This document shows, one piece after another, positions 53,935 to 64,000 of a stretch of 64,000 nucleotides of DNA. The stretch comes from Thunnus maccoyii (Eukaryota > Chordata > Actinopteri > Scombriformes > Scombridae). Where the stretch lies: NCBI RefSeq assembly GCF_910596095.1, contig NC_056535.1, positions 25,700,505 to 25,764,504 of the forward strand, given 5' to 3'. A program made the translations under genes and the position numbers. The notes beneath the pieces are model-generated. The model saw only the letters and a program-made list of their open reading frames with translations, made no database searches and was not told the DNA's origin. Within the stretch, counting starts at the first letter, position 1, and every line of letters starts with the position of its first letter.

Positions 53935-54830
53935 AGTAGTAGTATTGATAAGCTCCGATGTTACCGGTTCTTTTATTGGTACTTTTTTAATGTTTTTGTG
54001 TTATTAATTATCAGGCTGCAGCCTCTCCTCTACGCTCTGTGTCTGGGCTGAGCTCCTCCACACACACGCGCGCACACACACAAACACACACACACATACA
54101 CACACGGAGCGAAGTCAGTGAACAGCATACCACAAGTGAAGTGAAAATAACTCGAGTTGACGACAACTACGCTCGTTAGTGTAAGTGCAATAAAACCTTT
54201 GCGTGTCAAAAGCCAGTACTTTATCAAACCACCTGTTCAAACACGGATAAACATATAGAAAAGTGGTAACCTATTTCAATCTGCTCTGTCTGCAGTCTCT
54301 CATCCACCAGCACGTTAGCTTGTCTACTAGGGAATAGTTACGAACAAGCTAAAACAAAAGCTGTTTGTATGTAGTCTAACTGTTTAGCTTAGTTTGCAAC
54401 GTGTCTTAAAATTTGGCAGATTCTTGTAAACTCAGCTGCCGGCTGAGGCAAACCAGCCCCTCCCAATGAATCAGGTCAGCATCATAGGGAGGAGGACAGG
54501 ACAGGAGGAATGACTGATACTGACTCATGTCTGTGTTCCTCACTCTTTCTAAACTTCACTCAGTATTGTCATGTCAGGAATATTATACATTTTAATGACA
54601 TGTTAGATTTGTTTACAGTGAGATATTATTGAGTTTATATAGTGACTTTGCTGTTGTAAACATTTCTGTTGCTGCTATTTAAAATATGAATAAATTCTAA
54701 CCCTGTTCTGAATGTATTCTTTTTTAAAATAATATATTTTTTAAAAAGCAATTATGTATTAATGAAAAAGAACCGATAATAGTAGTGATAAAGAATCAAA
54801 CTGATAAGGAGTATCGATACGAGTTGCCTT
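53935..54830. mobile_element. Possible non-autonomous DNA transposon, about 0.9 kb
   Basis: The left end (AGTATTGATAAGCTCC then CGGTTCTTTTATTGG) and the reverse complement of the right end (CGTATCGATACTCC … TATCGGTTCTTTTTC) share a TATYGATA-CTCC and CGGTTCTTTT pattern, as terminal inverted repeats would. The interior carries a (CA)n run at 54061-54105 and no coding. Target duplications were not confirmed. Confidence 0.4.
54061..54105 (+). repeat. (CA)n microsatellite
   Basis: Imperfect array with CG and AA interruptions. Confidence 0.85.
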
Positions 54831-55228
54831 TAAAGTTGATGAAGATAATAAATACAGATATTTGTGTTTTTATTCTAAAATATAGTTGGATAGTTAAAAT
54901 AAGTAAAGGCCTCCAAGTTTTTTGTTCAGTAAGGAGAGAAATAGGACTCCTTCATCACTAGTAATCACTAAATGTTTTACTTTATACTTTTCATGCATAA
55001 ATAGATGTCTTTGCCAGGGATAAAAAGCCATGGCCAGACTGCACCAAATTGCACCAATTAAAAAAAAAAAAAAAAAATTCTGCGGTGCCTAGCAAGAGAT
55101 ATAATATTTGTATATTTTCCTATAGTAGATTTCATGTATTGTCTGGTGTCTGCCTCTGTGTCTGGTTTTTGGTGTGAAATTCACCATCAGTGTTGCCAGG
55201 AAATGATGAGGTAGATGCCTCAATTCCT

Positions 55229-55897
55229 AAAGGATGGGTTCACAATTTGGTGAACACAAGTCTGTCTTAAAACAACAGTCAGATGCCCAAATGAACATTG
55301 AAACAGGTTTTTCTTGCCATAATCATTCCTCCTGTTCATACTGACCATGAGAAGATCCCTTCATAATGCACTTACAATGTAAGTGATGGTGGCCAAAATC
55401 CACAGTCCTCCTTCTGTGCAAAAATGTTTTTAAAAGTTTATCTGAAACTAATATGAAGCTTTAGCCTTTCAAATTAGTCAAATCAAGTAGATATCTTTCA
55501 ACATTACAGTCTTTTTAGTGCCAAAGTCCCTCCTTTTGTTTCTATCCTCCCACCACAGCTCAACAGGGAAACACTGTCCGAGGAAACACAAAGGGAATTT
55601 GATGCTAAAAAGACTGTTGATGTGGCAGATATCCACTTCATATGAATAACTCAGATGGCTGAAGCTTCATTTAAGTTTCAGATAAACTTTTAAATACATT
55701 TTTGTATAAAATAACTGTGTGGATACACTGGAGTTTGCCCCCCATCACTTACATTGAAAGCACATTTTAAGGGGATTTTTTAATAGCCAGTATGAACAGA
55801 AGGAATCTTTACTGTGAGGAAAACCGCTTTCACTGTTCACATGGGCACCTGACTGTTGTCTTTAGACAGACTTGAAAATTGTGAGCCTATCCTTTTT
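55229..55897. mobile_element. Long-inverted-repeat element (family 1), complete copy
   Basis: About 669 bp with inverted ends of roughly 110 bp. The left end reads GGGTTCACAATTTGG … AAGTCTGTCTTAAAACAACA; the right end, reversed, reads GGCTCACAATTTTCAAGTCT … AAGACAACAGTCAGGTGCCC. The interior matches 10046-10490 and 63163-63775. No coding capacity, so a MITE-like, non-autonomous DNA transposon is the best reading. Confidence 0.75.
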
Positions 55898-56009
55898 AAC
55901 CTGTCTTCATACTATAAATCTGCTTTATATAAGTTAGCTAACTGAAATGGGCAAAGTCTGTGCACAAGTTCAGGCAGACAACTCGAATTGCATCTCAAAT
56001 GTGAAAATT

Positions 56010-56236
56010 TGTTCCTTTTTTGTTTCCGATGATAGTAAACAGAATATGTTTTTTGGATTGTTGGTTTAAAAAAAACAAAACAAGCAATATGAATACATCA
56101 TCTTGCACTTTGGGAAATTGTAATGAGAATTCTTCTCTCTTTTCTGGTATTTTATTGGCCAAATGATTCATCAGTGAATCTTGAATATAATCGGCAGATG
56201 AACTGATAATTAAAATATTTGTTAGTTGCAGCCCTA
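56010..56236. repeat. Teleost GATTAATCG-type repeat (family 3), partial
   Basis: CATCATCTTGCACTTTGGGA, GCCAAATGATTCATCAGTGA and the TTGTTAGTTGCAGCCCTA end fit family 3. Confidence 0.6.
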
Positions 56237-56239
56237 CTT

Positions 56240-57355
56240 TGTAATGCTATCTCCACTGTAAAAGTCTGCTGTAGCTCTTGCCTCAGCATCCACTTGTTGG
56301 CTCTGAGTCCAAGTTTCCCTCAGGGAGAATTTGTTAACATCATTCCTGAATTTCTGTTGCTGAGCTTGGTGTTTTCTTGCAGAGACTGACGAGGGCAGAG
56401 CCTATACATCAACTTTATATGTGTATTTATTGTCATTATGTGATCAAGATTTAACTTGACTAACATTTCTTGTTGCTGAGTAGTTTGAGGCTCACATGGA
56501 TTCAGGTATGCAGTGAAAGCAAGCGAAATAGTTGTTTTCCTTTTGTCAGTGTGATTTAACTGAATCAGCAAGCCAGTCAGTTATGTGGTCTGTTAGTCAT
56601 GAATGGAGAGGCCACCCACAACCGCTGACCTACAACTCATTAGCTCTAATGGAGTCAGTTTAATGAACCCCGTCTGGGTTGACTGACACCCCAGCCTGGG
56701 GTGGCACACAATCCAGTCTGCAGACCAGGAACAATCTACCTCCGTCTGAAAAAATGGCAGTGGCTTCATTCATATGGTAAAAGTCACACAGTCCCTCCTG
56801 TAACCTGATAGACTGGGGCTGGCTCTCATTCAAAGAGGAAGGGAGGTGCAGGTGACTTTATCTGAAAGCAACAGGCTTTGAATGACAAGCTGCTGATTAC
56901 GTTGCTGTGGTCATTCGTGCAGAACTGCTCACCGGGTTGAATCTTTGTGCTCAATTTAAACCGTCAAACTCAAAGGCTCCTGGAATGACAGCCACAGTTA
57001 AACTTAGACATCGATAAAATATATTTTGTCTTTACCCTGATAATGATACACTTGTTTTGTTTTTTAAGCTTGCTTTCTTGTTTACTTTCCTCTATTTACT
57101 TCCCTCTAAAACTGCCTTGTCATAAATGAAAAAGTACAAAACATGTACTCAAATAATGGGATAGTTTTGCGCATGGTTGTATTGTAGCAAATATTCAAAC
57201 TTTAGAAAATAATTACAGAATCACTCATTTTACAGAATCAGATCTTATAGTTTTGAGGGTTTTACCAATACATAGGTCTAACTAAGAAGAATATTTCATA
57301 AACTGGAACCTAGTGGAAATGATGAAGTCCAAAACTTTGATTATTTAAAACATAT
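56240..57355. other. Intergenic, no gene seen
   Basis: The part 56570-56990 is less AT-rich and repeat-free, without coding features. The rest is AT-rich. Confidence 0.4.
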
Positions 57356-57361
57356 TAAGTT

Positions 57362-57663
57362 TAGGGTTGGAACTGACGATTATTTTCATCATTGATTAAT
57401 CTGATGGTTATTTTCTTGATTAATTGCTTGGTCTGTAAAACTTCAGTGAAAAATGCCCATCACAATTTCCTAAAGCCCAATGTAACATCTGAGAATATCT
57501 AGTTTTGTAGTTGTATTATAGTACACTATAATGTAAGAGCAAGGAGTAGCAGAAAATTCTTACATTTGAGAGCCTGGGACCATCAAATGTTTGGCATTTT
57601 TGCTTGAAAAATTACTCTACTATCAAAATAGTTTTGTGGATTGACTAATCTTTGCAGCTCTAA
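57362..57663. repeat. Teleost GATTAATCG-type repeat (family 3), full-length copy
   Basis: Begins TAGGGTTGGAACTGACGATT and ends AAATAGTTTTGTGGATTGAC then CTTTGCAGCTCTAA. The two ends are inverted relative to each other, suggesting a MITE. Confidence 0.75.
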
Positions 57664-58427
57664 TTAAGTTATTATTCTGTTTAGTGAGAAAATTCATCAA
57701 AATGTAACCTTTTAACACAAAATTTTAACCATAAATGCTACATTTCCTGTCATAATTAAGGCAATATTTATGTAATCTATGTTAAATTACTTTGCTAGAC
57801 AGAGGACATGTGGTAGATGACTTGTGGAAAAATGTATCAATTTATCTTGAAATGAGAGATATTCAATTTTGTACTGATTTCATGATAGGAATTATTGGAA
57901 AATATATTTTTCACATGGCAGGTTTTAAAACAATTTAAACATAAATATTTTCAGCATGGTTAAATGTACTATGTAGTTTAGCTTCTTTATATTCTTTTTC
58001 TTTTCTTCTTTTGGCCTTTTGACAAAAATTTGACTTCCCATGAACGACAATTTACCAAACTGCAACTTTGCAGACTTTTCCAATCTCATTCACAGTGAAG
58101 CAGACTAAAGGCTGATTTATGGCGGGTTGCTCTAAACTTTTGATGAGTATCGCTCAACAGAAATTAAAGAGTTGCACAAAGTTTTCAATTTAAGCCTCAG
58201 ACGAAAGGTTTCAGTCGTCTCCATGGTAACCAGACGCTATCCTCCAGCCAGCTTGTTTAGTTACATTAGCCTATATCATCCCGACCGGGACTAATTAAAC
58301 AGGAACTTTACAAGTAAGTGACAGACAAAATATCAATAAGGAAGTTCAGTCAAAACTACAATCTCCATGGCGATGTTGGTAACACTACCCAATCATAACA
58401 ACAAAATATGACGGTGTCTGCGACATA

Positions 58428-58685
58428 ACAAAATGCAGTACAACCAACTGAAGAGCCAGTGTTTGGTTTGTCCGCTCTGGGCTACTGTAGAAACATGGTG
58501 GTGCAACATGGCAGGCTCCGTGGAAGAGGACCTGCTCCCTATCTAGATATAGAGAGCTCATTCTAGTCTGGTTCTTATTTTCAGGTGATTACACACTAAT
58601 TAAAACATACTTATGAATATTATATTCCATTTCATCCAAGTCCGTTCTGCTAGATGCCACTGAATTCTACACACTGCATCTTTAA
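58428..58685. repeat. Teleost interspersed repeat (family 6)
   Basis: Blocks GCTACTGTAGAAACATGGTG, CCGTGGAAGAGGACCTGCTC, TTCTTATTTTCAGGTGATTA and the end TTCTACACACTGCATCTTTA are those of a repeat common in spiny-rayed fishes (recognised from memory). Confidence 0.55.
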
Positions 58686-59066
58686 ATGATTTTTTCCCCC
58701 ATTCATCCATGTTTGTGAGTAAATTGCTATTGCTGCTTGCCACTATAATTAGACTTTGTTACTGGCAAAGCATTTCTGCAGAAGTAATGTCCTGTTTCTT
58801 GAGCCACTTACATCTTAATTAATGGATGGGAATCCATCAATTAACCATGCATGCAACTCTGCTGTGGTGATTTCACAAGGAGAGGCAGGAAGACGCAGGA
58901 ATAATAGTGTTTTCAGACAGAGGTAAATTGAGCATAATTTTGTTGCTATGGCAACTAGGCAGTATATTCCTCCCTGAGTCTATTTTTTATACAAGCCACA
59001 TAGAGAAGGTGCACAGGAAGAGGTAGTGTTAAAATGAAGAAAAGCCACAAGAAAGTTACTGCGTTA

Positions 59067-59558
59067 CCGAAATCACATACTACTCACTACATACCCAATA
59101 TGTGTACTATTGTTCAACATACTTTTGTGTGAATAAACAGTAGTCTGTATCTTTTTGGACGCACTGAGCTGTAATTATCACGTCACTTCCTGTGAGCCCC
59201 CTGGCCAGTTGGAGACACGTAACCATGGTGGCCAGTGCCAACCATAAAATCTGAGCTAATTTATAAAATATATTATGCCTAGCAAAGTGAAACCTTACTC
59301 AAATTGAAGTTTTATAGATGTTACGCTGCCTTGGTCTCTGCCTGCCATTGTCTGTTATGTTGTTGTTGTTGTCACCACTACTGCATTGCATTGTGGGATA
59401 TCTATGCCGGCGTAATGTCCAGTGCTTGCGTACTATAACATTTCCCCAGGAATAGGATGCACTTCACTCACTATTGGTTTCATAATAAGGTTTTAGACAT
59501 ACTAAAAAATCTCACATACTTTCAGCATACTAAGTAGCATTATAGTATGGGATTTCGG
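59067..59558. mobile_element. Inverted-repeat (MITE-like) element, about 490 bp
   Basis: Left end CCGAAATCACATACTACTCA and reversed right end CCGAAATCCCATACTATAAT are terminal inverted repeats. Inner parts also echo each other (ACTACATACC / ACTTAGTATGC). No coding capacity. Confidence 0.75.
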
Positions 59559-59654
59559 ACATTTTTTTTAAGTACCCACACAGCGTGTGTGCATCTATAT
59601 TCTGATTTACTACTAAACAAAGGAAGGGTTTCCAGAGCAGAAAGTGTTACCTTA

Positions 59655-59850
59655 AAATGTCTTGCAGAAGCCCAAAAACCAAGAATATTCAGTTTACTAT
59701 CATGTATGACAAAAAAGCATCAAAACCTCACATTTAAGAGGATTTGACATTTTAAATTGAAAAAATGACTAAAATGACTATTTCATCGTCAAAATAGTTG
59801 CCAATACAGTTTCTGTTCATTGTCTAATCGACTAATTTTTGCAGCTCTAG
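59655..59850. repeat. Teleost GATTAATCG-type repeat (family 3), partial
   Basis: AAGAATATTCAGTTTACTAT, GTCAAAATAGTTGCC and TCTAATCGACTAATTTTTGC fit one half of family 3. Confidence 0.65.
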
Positions 59851-59959
59851 TTTAAAACACACAGTGAGGATTGGACAAAAAGGTGAATGACAGTTCAGTT
59901 TCTGTTCTCTCATTGATACTCCCCTTGGAGAAATGGTGTTCTCTCAGAATACAGATCTT

Positions 59960-62900
59960 GCATGAGGCTGCTCTCAGTGTATTTAAATTTAAGTCTGTTT
60001 GACAAAGACCTCAGCACACCCACACACAACACAGCACAGCAGAAACAGCAGCAGGTCATAGCTGACAATGGGCTAAAGACAATAAGACATAGTCATGACT
60101 TAGTGCGAAAGATAAATTGCAGAGAAGTCGATCCATCACTGAGATATGGTTATTTATCTTCAGTTGTCAAGCATGCCATTTTGACCAGAAATTACTGGGA
60201 AACCTGAGATAAACTGCTAAAATGTAACACAGGCGCTGGTTCAGGATGAGGTCAGTAAATGTCCCATTAAATCCTCATTGAGAAAAATTATTTGCAATTT
60301 TTGAGTAAGTTTTAGAAATAATAGCATTATGCCAGAGCATCAGTCTAACTTAACGTGATGTGAATTTGAATTTTGCCGCATTTATTTTCTTTGGTCATAA
60401 AGAACTGACTGGATGGAAACAGGAAATTTATTTTTAAGGCCAGTTTTTAAGGCTACTACGGATACAATTAAATGTAACACAGCACATAAATATGTCTTAA
60501 TCTAATAACTTTTTATATGCAGTTATCTCACACATGCTTAAATGTGATATTGAATGGTTCGCTCCAACACAAATGTGAACATTGAACATGCAACACTCAA
60601 GGACACATATGTAACATATTTAAGGTTTCCACCTTTGCATACCTGCCTCAGCTTGTCCACGAGTTGTAGTGAAATGAAATGTCTTTTTTTGTCTTTTGGC
60701 AACTAATTCAAAGGAAACGAGTTAAGAAGGATAATAGCATGCAATTGACACACATAATTTCCCATTTTTCCTAATTGCTGTCCTGTTGCATCTAGTTGAG
60801 GCAATTTTCTGGGTTACTGTTATCAGACAGCTATGTGAGGAACTGTTTCAAACACAATATGACCTTTGGTAAAGAAACGGGGCCTCTACTGGCAGTCAGT
60901 TGTGATTTAAGGCAGATGTGTGAAAATCTGCCTGGCGATTAGACCCAAATACCACATCAGGTCCAAACTAGAACCAAACAGCCAAAGAACAAATAGGGGA
61001 GGACCAGTCCATCAGCAAGCACCAAAGACTGAACTTTTCATCTAAAACTTTTTAGTGATGCAACTGATAGAAACTTCAAAGTTATCTCAGACAGGACCCT
61101 GCACAATCTGAAGAATTTATAATGTAGCTTTGTGATTTAGTATTTACAAGCTGAACAGTTCCCACAAGAAGACTTAGGACTTACTTCCTGTTGCTCAGAA
61201 TGGTCATACAGCAGACATAGAAAGTGCTTTTAATCAATTCAACATCAAAGATAAGTAAAAACCAGCTACAGAAAGAATGTGTCATAAAGTGTACTTTATA
61301 CTATATTGCCCCAATCCAAAGACATAACATATAATCACTGACTATGACAGAAACAACCGCATGAGAATGGCAAATGGTAAAAAGGCAGTTTGATTACTCA
61401 CTGTCTGTGTTTGGTCTTACTGTGCTGAGGAAACACAGCTGACCCCACTCTCTCTAATGTAACTATACCCAATAGACTCATTGGAGAAACAGGCTCCATT
61501 CAAGTACTCCAAATTGGTTAACTAAAGTCTTACAACAGTAACAATAATATCTTGTCCTGTTTTCATCATCCAGTGGCACACACTCAACAATGCAGCGGAA
61601 GTTTGGTTTGTGCAGCTTGCTCGAAACTTTGGCAGACCTGAGTAGCCTGAGATGAACCGTATGTTTTCATCAAGCCTACTTGTGAATTAACTCTGGTCCA
61701 CTTACGAGTCAAAACAGCCTTGGTGACCCAGAGCTGCTTCAGGTTCTCCTGCTGATAATAATTGTAACCCCTCTGATTTTTTTATTTTTTTTATAGGGCA
61801 TTATAGCCAATTCAGTTATTGGAGGACATTACAACAGCAGATGCCAGATCAGATACGGTTTTCAACAATTGGACAGAATGGTTGCTTTGATTTCTCTGTT
61901 CACTCAAGGAAATTATTTGGCCAGACTTTTACATCCTCCTGTGTCCACACTTGGCTGATCTTAAGTCTATCAGTGTCATAACAACAATCACGCCGATCCT
62001 TTTTTAAAAATGTAGTGTCAGAGACATCTTTTACATTCAACTATTTTGCCCTAGAAATAAGAGGACTCATCTGTTTACACTGTTGAAACTGTTTACACTT
62101 TATAGCTGTTTGTATCTCTGAGCTATGTTTCTAAGGAACTCCAGGTCAAACAGTCTCAGATTGCATGTTGGCTTTAAAATGGCTATGTTAGTCAGAAAAC
62201 ATGATCCACAATAGATTCTTGGTATTAGAACAAGCCTGAGGTCCATATGTTGTTTTTGAAGATATTGAATTGTTTTCTGTTGTGCTTGTGGTGACTTTTC
62301 TTGTGTGTGTCACCCAAGTGTCTTAAAAACTGTGGTTTTCTCTGTATCCTGGTTTTGACCAAATGAAAACCACTCAATGCAAAACAGCACAATGCAAGTT
62401 TTTACAGATGAAAGGTCACATTTGTAGAAAAAGCACCAAACATTATCTTTGGACTCTTGTCAAATGCCACGAAAGGCTCCATCGCCAGAATAATTCAAAT
62501 CTTAAAGTGCAAGACAGTCCAAGTTGGTCTGATCTATCACTATTGTTTTGCTACCTTCTGAAAAAGGGACTCCCATTTCCCTGTCTGGCTTTGTTTTCGT
62601 CTTTACTTTGACATTTTGGGGTTAACGCCTTCCAAATTGATTGTTTAAAGTCTCTTGTCATATATCTGTATTTTTATGGCCAATCAAACAGCTCCTCACT
62701 TCACTCTGACACCTTTGTGGCTCTTTTACTGCAGCCTTTGTTTCAGTTACTGCAATTTTCCGTATCTTATGTTATGGTTACACCTTCTCCAAATAAATTC
62801 GCCCCTGTTGTTATGGAGGGTAAATAAAGTAACACCACAGAAACGATGGTGTGTCTATAAAAAATACATATGTGGTGCTGTGTCTGACGTTCTGTCTCAA

Positions 62901-63160
62901 GCAAATTTGACTGTTTGTATCCTGTAACTTTTAATGGTCATCTGGGCTTTTGCCGTATTTGTTTTCAGTGGCTCCATTCAAAATGAAGACTCCTTAAACA
63001 ATTAGTATATATTTTATATCTATGATGAGTCAGGCAAATAAATTACAAGCTTGAAAAAGTGCAGCTGACAGTGAGAGAATACAAATTTGGATAAACATGC
63101 CGAGTTAAAACAGTCATTTGAAGTCATTTGAAAAACCAAGTTTCCCTTCTCAAAATGGCT
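59960..63160. other. Intergenic, no gene seen
   Basis: About 3 kb with neither recognisable repeats nor supportable exons. Open frames such as 62363-62611 show no family signal. Confidence 0.45.
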
Positions 63161-63162
63161 TT

Positions 63163-63775
63163 AAAGCACAGGTTCACAATTCAGGTCTGTCCTAAAACAA
63201 CAGCCAGGTACCCAAATGAACACTGACACATGTTTTTCTTGCTATAATCATTCCTCCTGGTCCCACTGACCCTTAAGAGATCCCTTCATTATGCACTTGC
63301 AAGTGATGGGGGACAAAATCCAGTCCTCCTTTCATGCCAAAATATATCTAAAGTTTTATTTGGAGCTAGTATGAGGATTTAGCCGTCAATCAATTCAATA
63401 TCTTTCAAAGTTTCAGTACTTTTTAGTGCCAAAGTCCCTCTTTTTGTGATTCTTTCCACTGCTGCTCATCAGGAAAACACTGCCTGTCAAGACACAAAGA
63501 GGGAATTTTTTTTACTAAAAAACTGTGGAAGATATTCACTTTATTTGACTATATCAGACGGTTGAAGCCTTGTGCAACTTTTAAATACATTTTTGCTCAA
63601 AACAAGGACTTTGGATTTTGTCCCCTATCACTTAAATTGTAAGACATTTGGATTTTCTAATGTTCAGTATAAACAGGAGGATTGATTACAGAAAGAAAAA
63701 CCTGTTTCAGTCTTCATATGGGCACTTGACTGTTGTTTTAAGACAGACTTGAAAAAATGTGAACCTGTTTTTTAA
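63163..63775. mobile_element. Long-inverted-repeat element (family 1), complete copy
   Basis: Left end CAGGTTCACAATTCAGGTCT … AAAACAACAGCCAGGTACCC; reversed right end CAGGTTCACATTTTTTCAAG … AAAACAACAGTCAAGTGCCC. The inverted ends extend about 100 bp and the interior matches the other copies. About 613 bp, non-coding. Confidence 0.75.
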
Positions 63776-64000
63776 TGGAAAGTAGACTGTGTCTGAAAGT
63801 GCAGAAGTTGGGTTCCTGGCTTGAGTGTCAGTTTGCGTGCTGAACGAGGGGAGTGAGTCACAGTTCACACACTGTGTGTGTGGCCTTGCTGTAACTTTCA
63901 CTTGGAGATGAAGAGGTACTCTTGATTGGAGAGAGGCAATACAGCTCATTCACAGGCACAGGCCTGTTGTATTTCTGCTGCTCATTTGATGCTGTTTCCA

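Overview
This is vertebrate nuclear DNA, almost certainly from a ray-finned (teleost) fish. It is AT-rich, its genes are split by GT-AG introns, and the intergenic DNA is full of teleost-type microsatellites, Tc1-like transposons, L2-type LINEs, a Penelope-like fragment and short inverted-repeat elements. There are no bacterial-style operons, ribosome binding sites or CRISPR arrays. All family identifications come from reading translated exons against remembered family features; no database search was run.

Five protein-coding genes can be read exon by exon. From left to right: (1) an SLC5A8/SLC5A12-type sodium-coupled monocarboxylate transporter on the minus strand, cut off by the left edge after eight coding exons (93-2861); (2) tshb, thyrotropin beta subunit, plus strand (5158-6386, two coding exons, preceded by a TATA box and an untranslated exon); (3) a mitochondrial glutamate carrier of the SLC25A22/SLC25A18 group, plus strand (13440-17154, nine coding exons, 332 aa) with a CCAAT/GC-box promoter near 12.4 kb; (4) tspan2, a tetraspanin, minus strand (21036-30643, eight coding exons, 219 aa); (5) ngf, nerve growth factor, minus strand, single coding exon (38083-38688, 201 aa). 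In every multi-exon gene the exon phases join without a frameshift.

The tshb - tspan2 - ngf order matches the known vertebrate block around TSHB, TSPAN2 and NGF on human chromosome 1p13. That supports the identifications and orthology. The transporter and the glutamate carrier on either side of tshb are, from memory, not in the human block. The five genes do not form a pathway. They are a pituitary hormone, two solute carriers, a membrane organiser of glial cells and a neurotrophin sharing a conserved neighbourhood.

From 38.7 kb to the right edge no protein-coding gene could be supported. This 25 kb holds a cluster of decayed non-LTR retrotransposons (45-54 kb), a Tc1 remnant, several inverted-repeat elements and plain AT-rich sequence. 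Repeat dating by nesting is possible at two places: a repeat inserted inside another at 24.6-25.3 kb, and a Tc1 copy splitting a duplicated piece of the glutamate-carrier 3' region at 19.1-19.7 kb. No clearly new biological system was found. The most useful leads are a long-inverted-repeat element family with four local copies, the nested repeats, the promoter structure of the carrier gene, and a few GC-richer islands that may be regulatory or untranslated exons.
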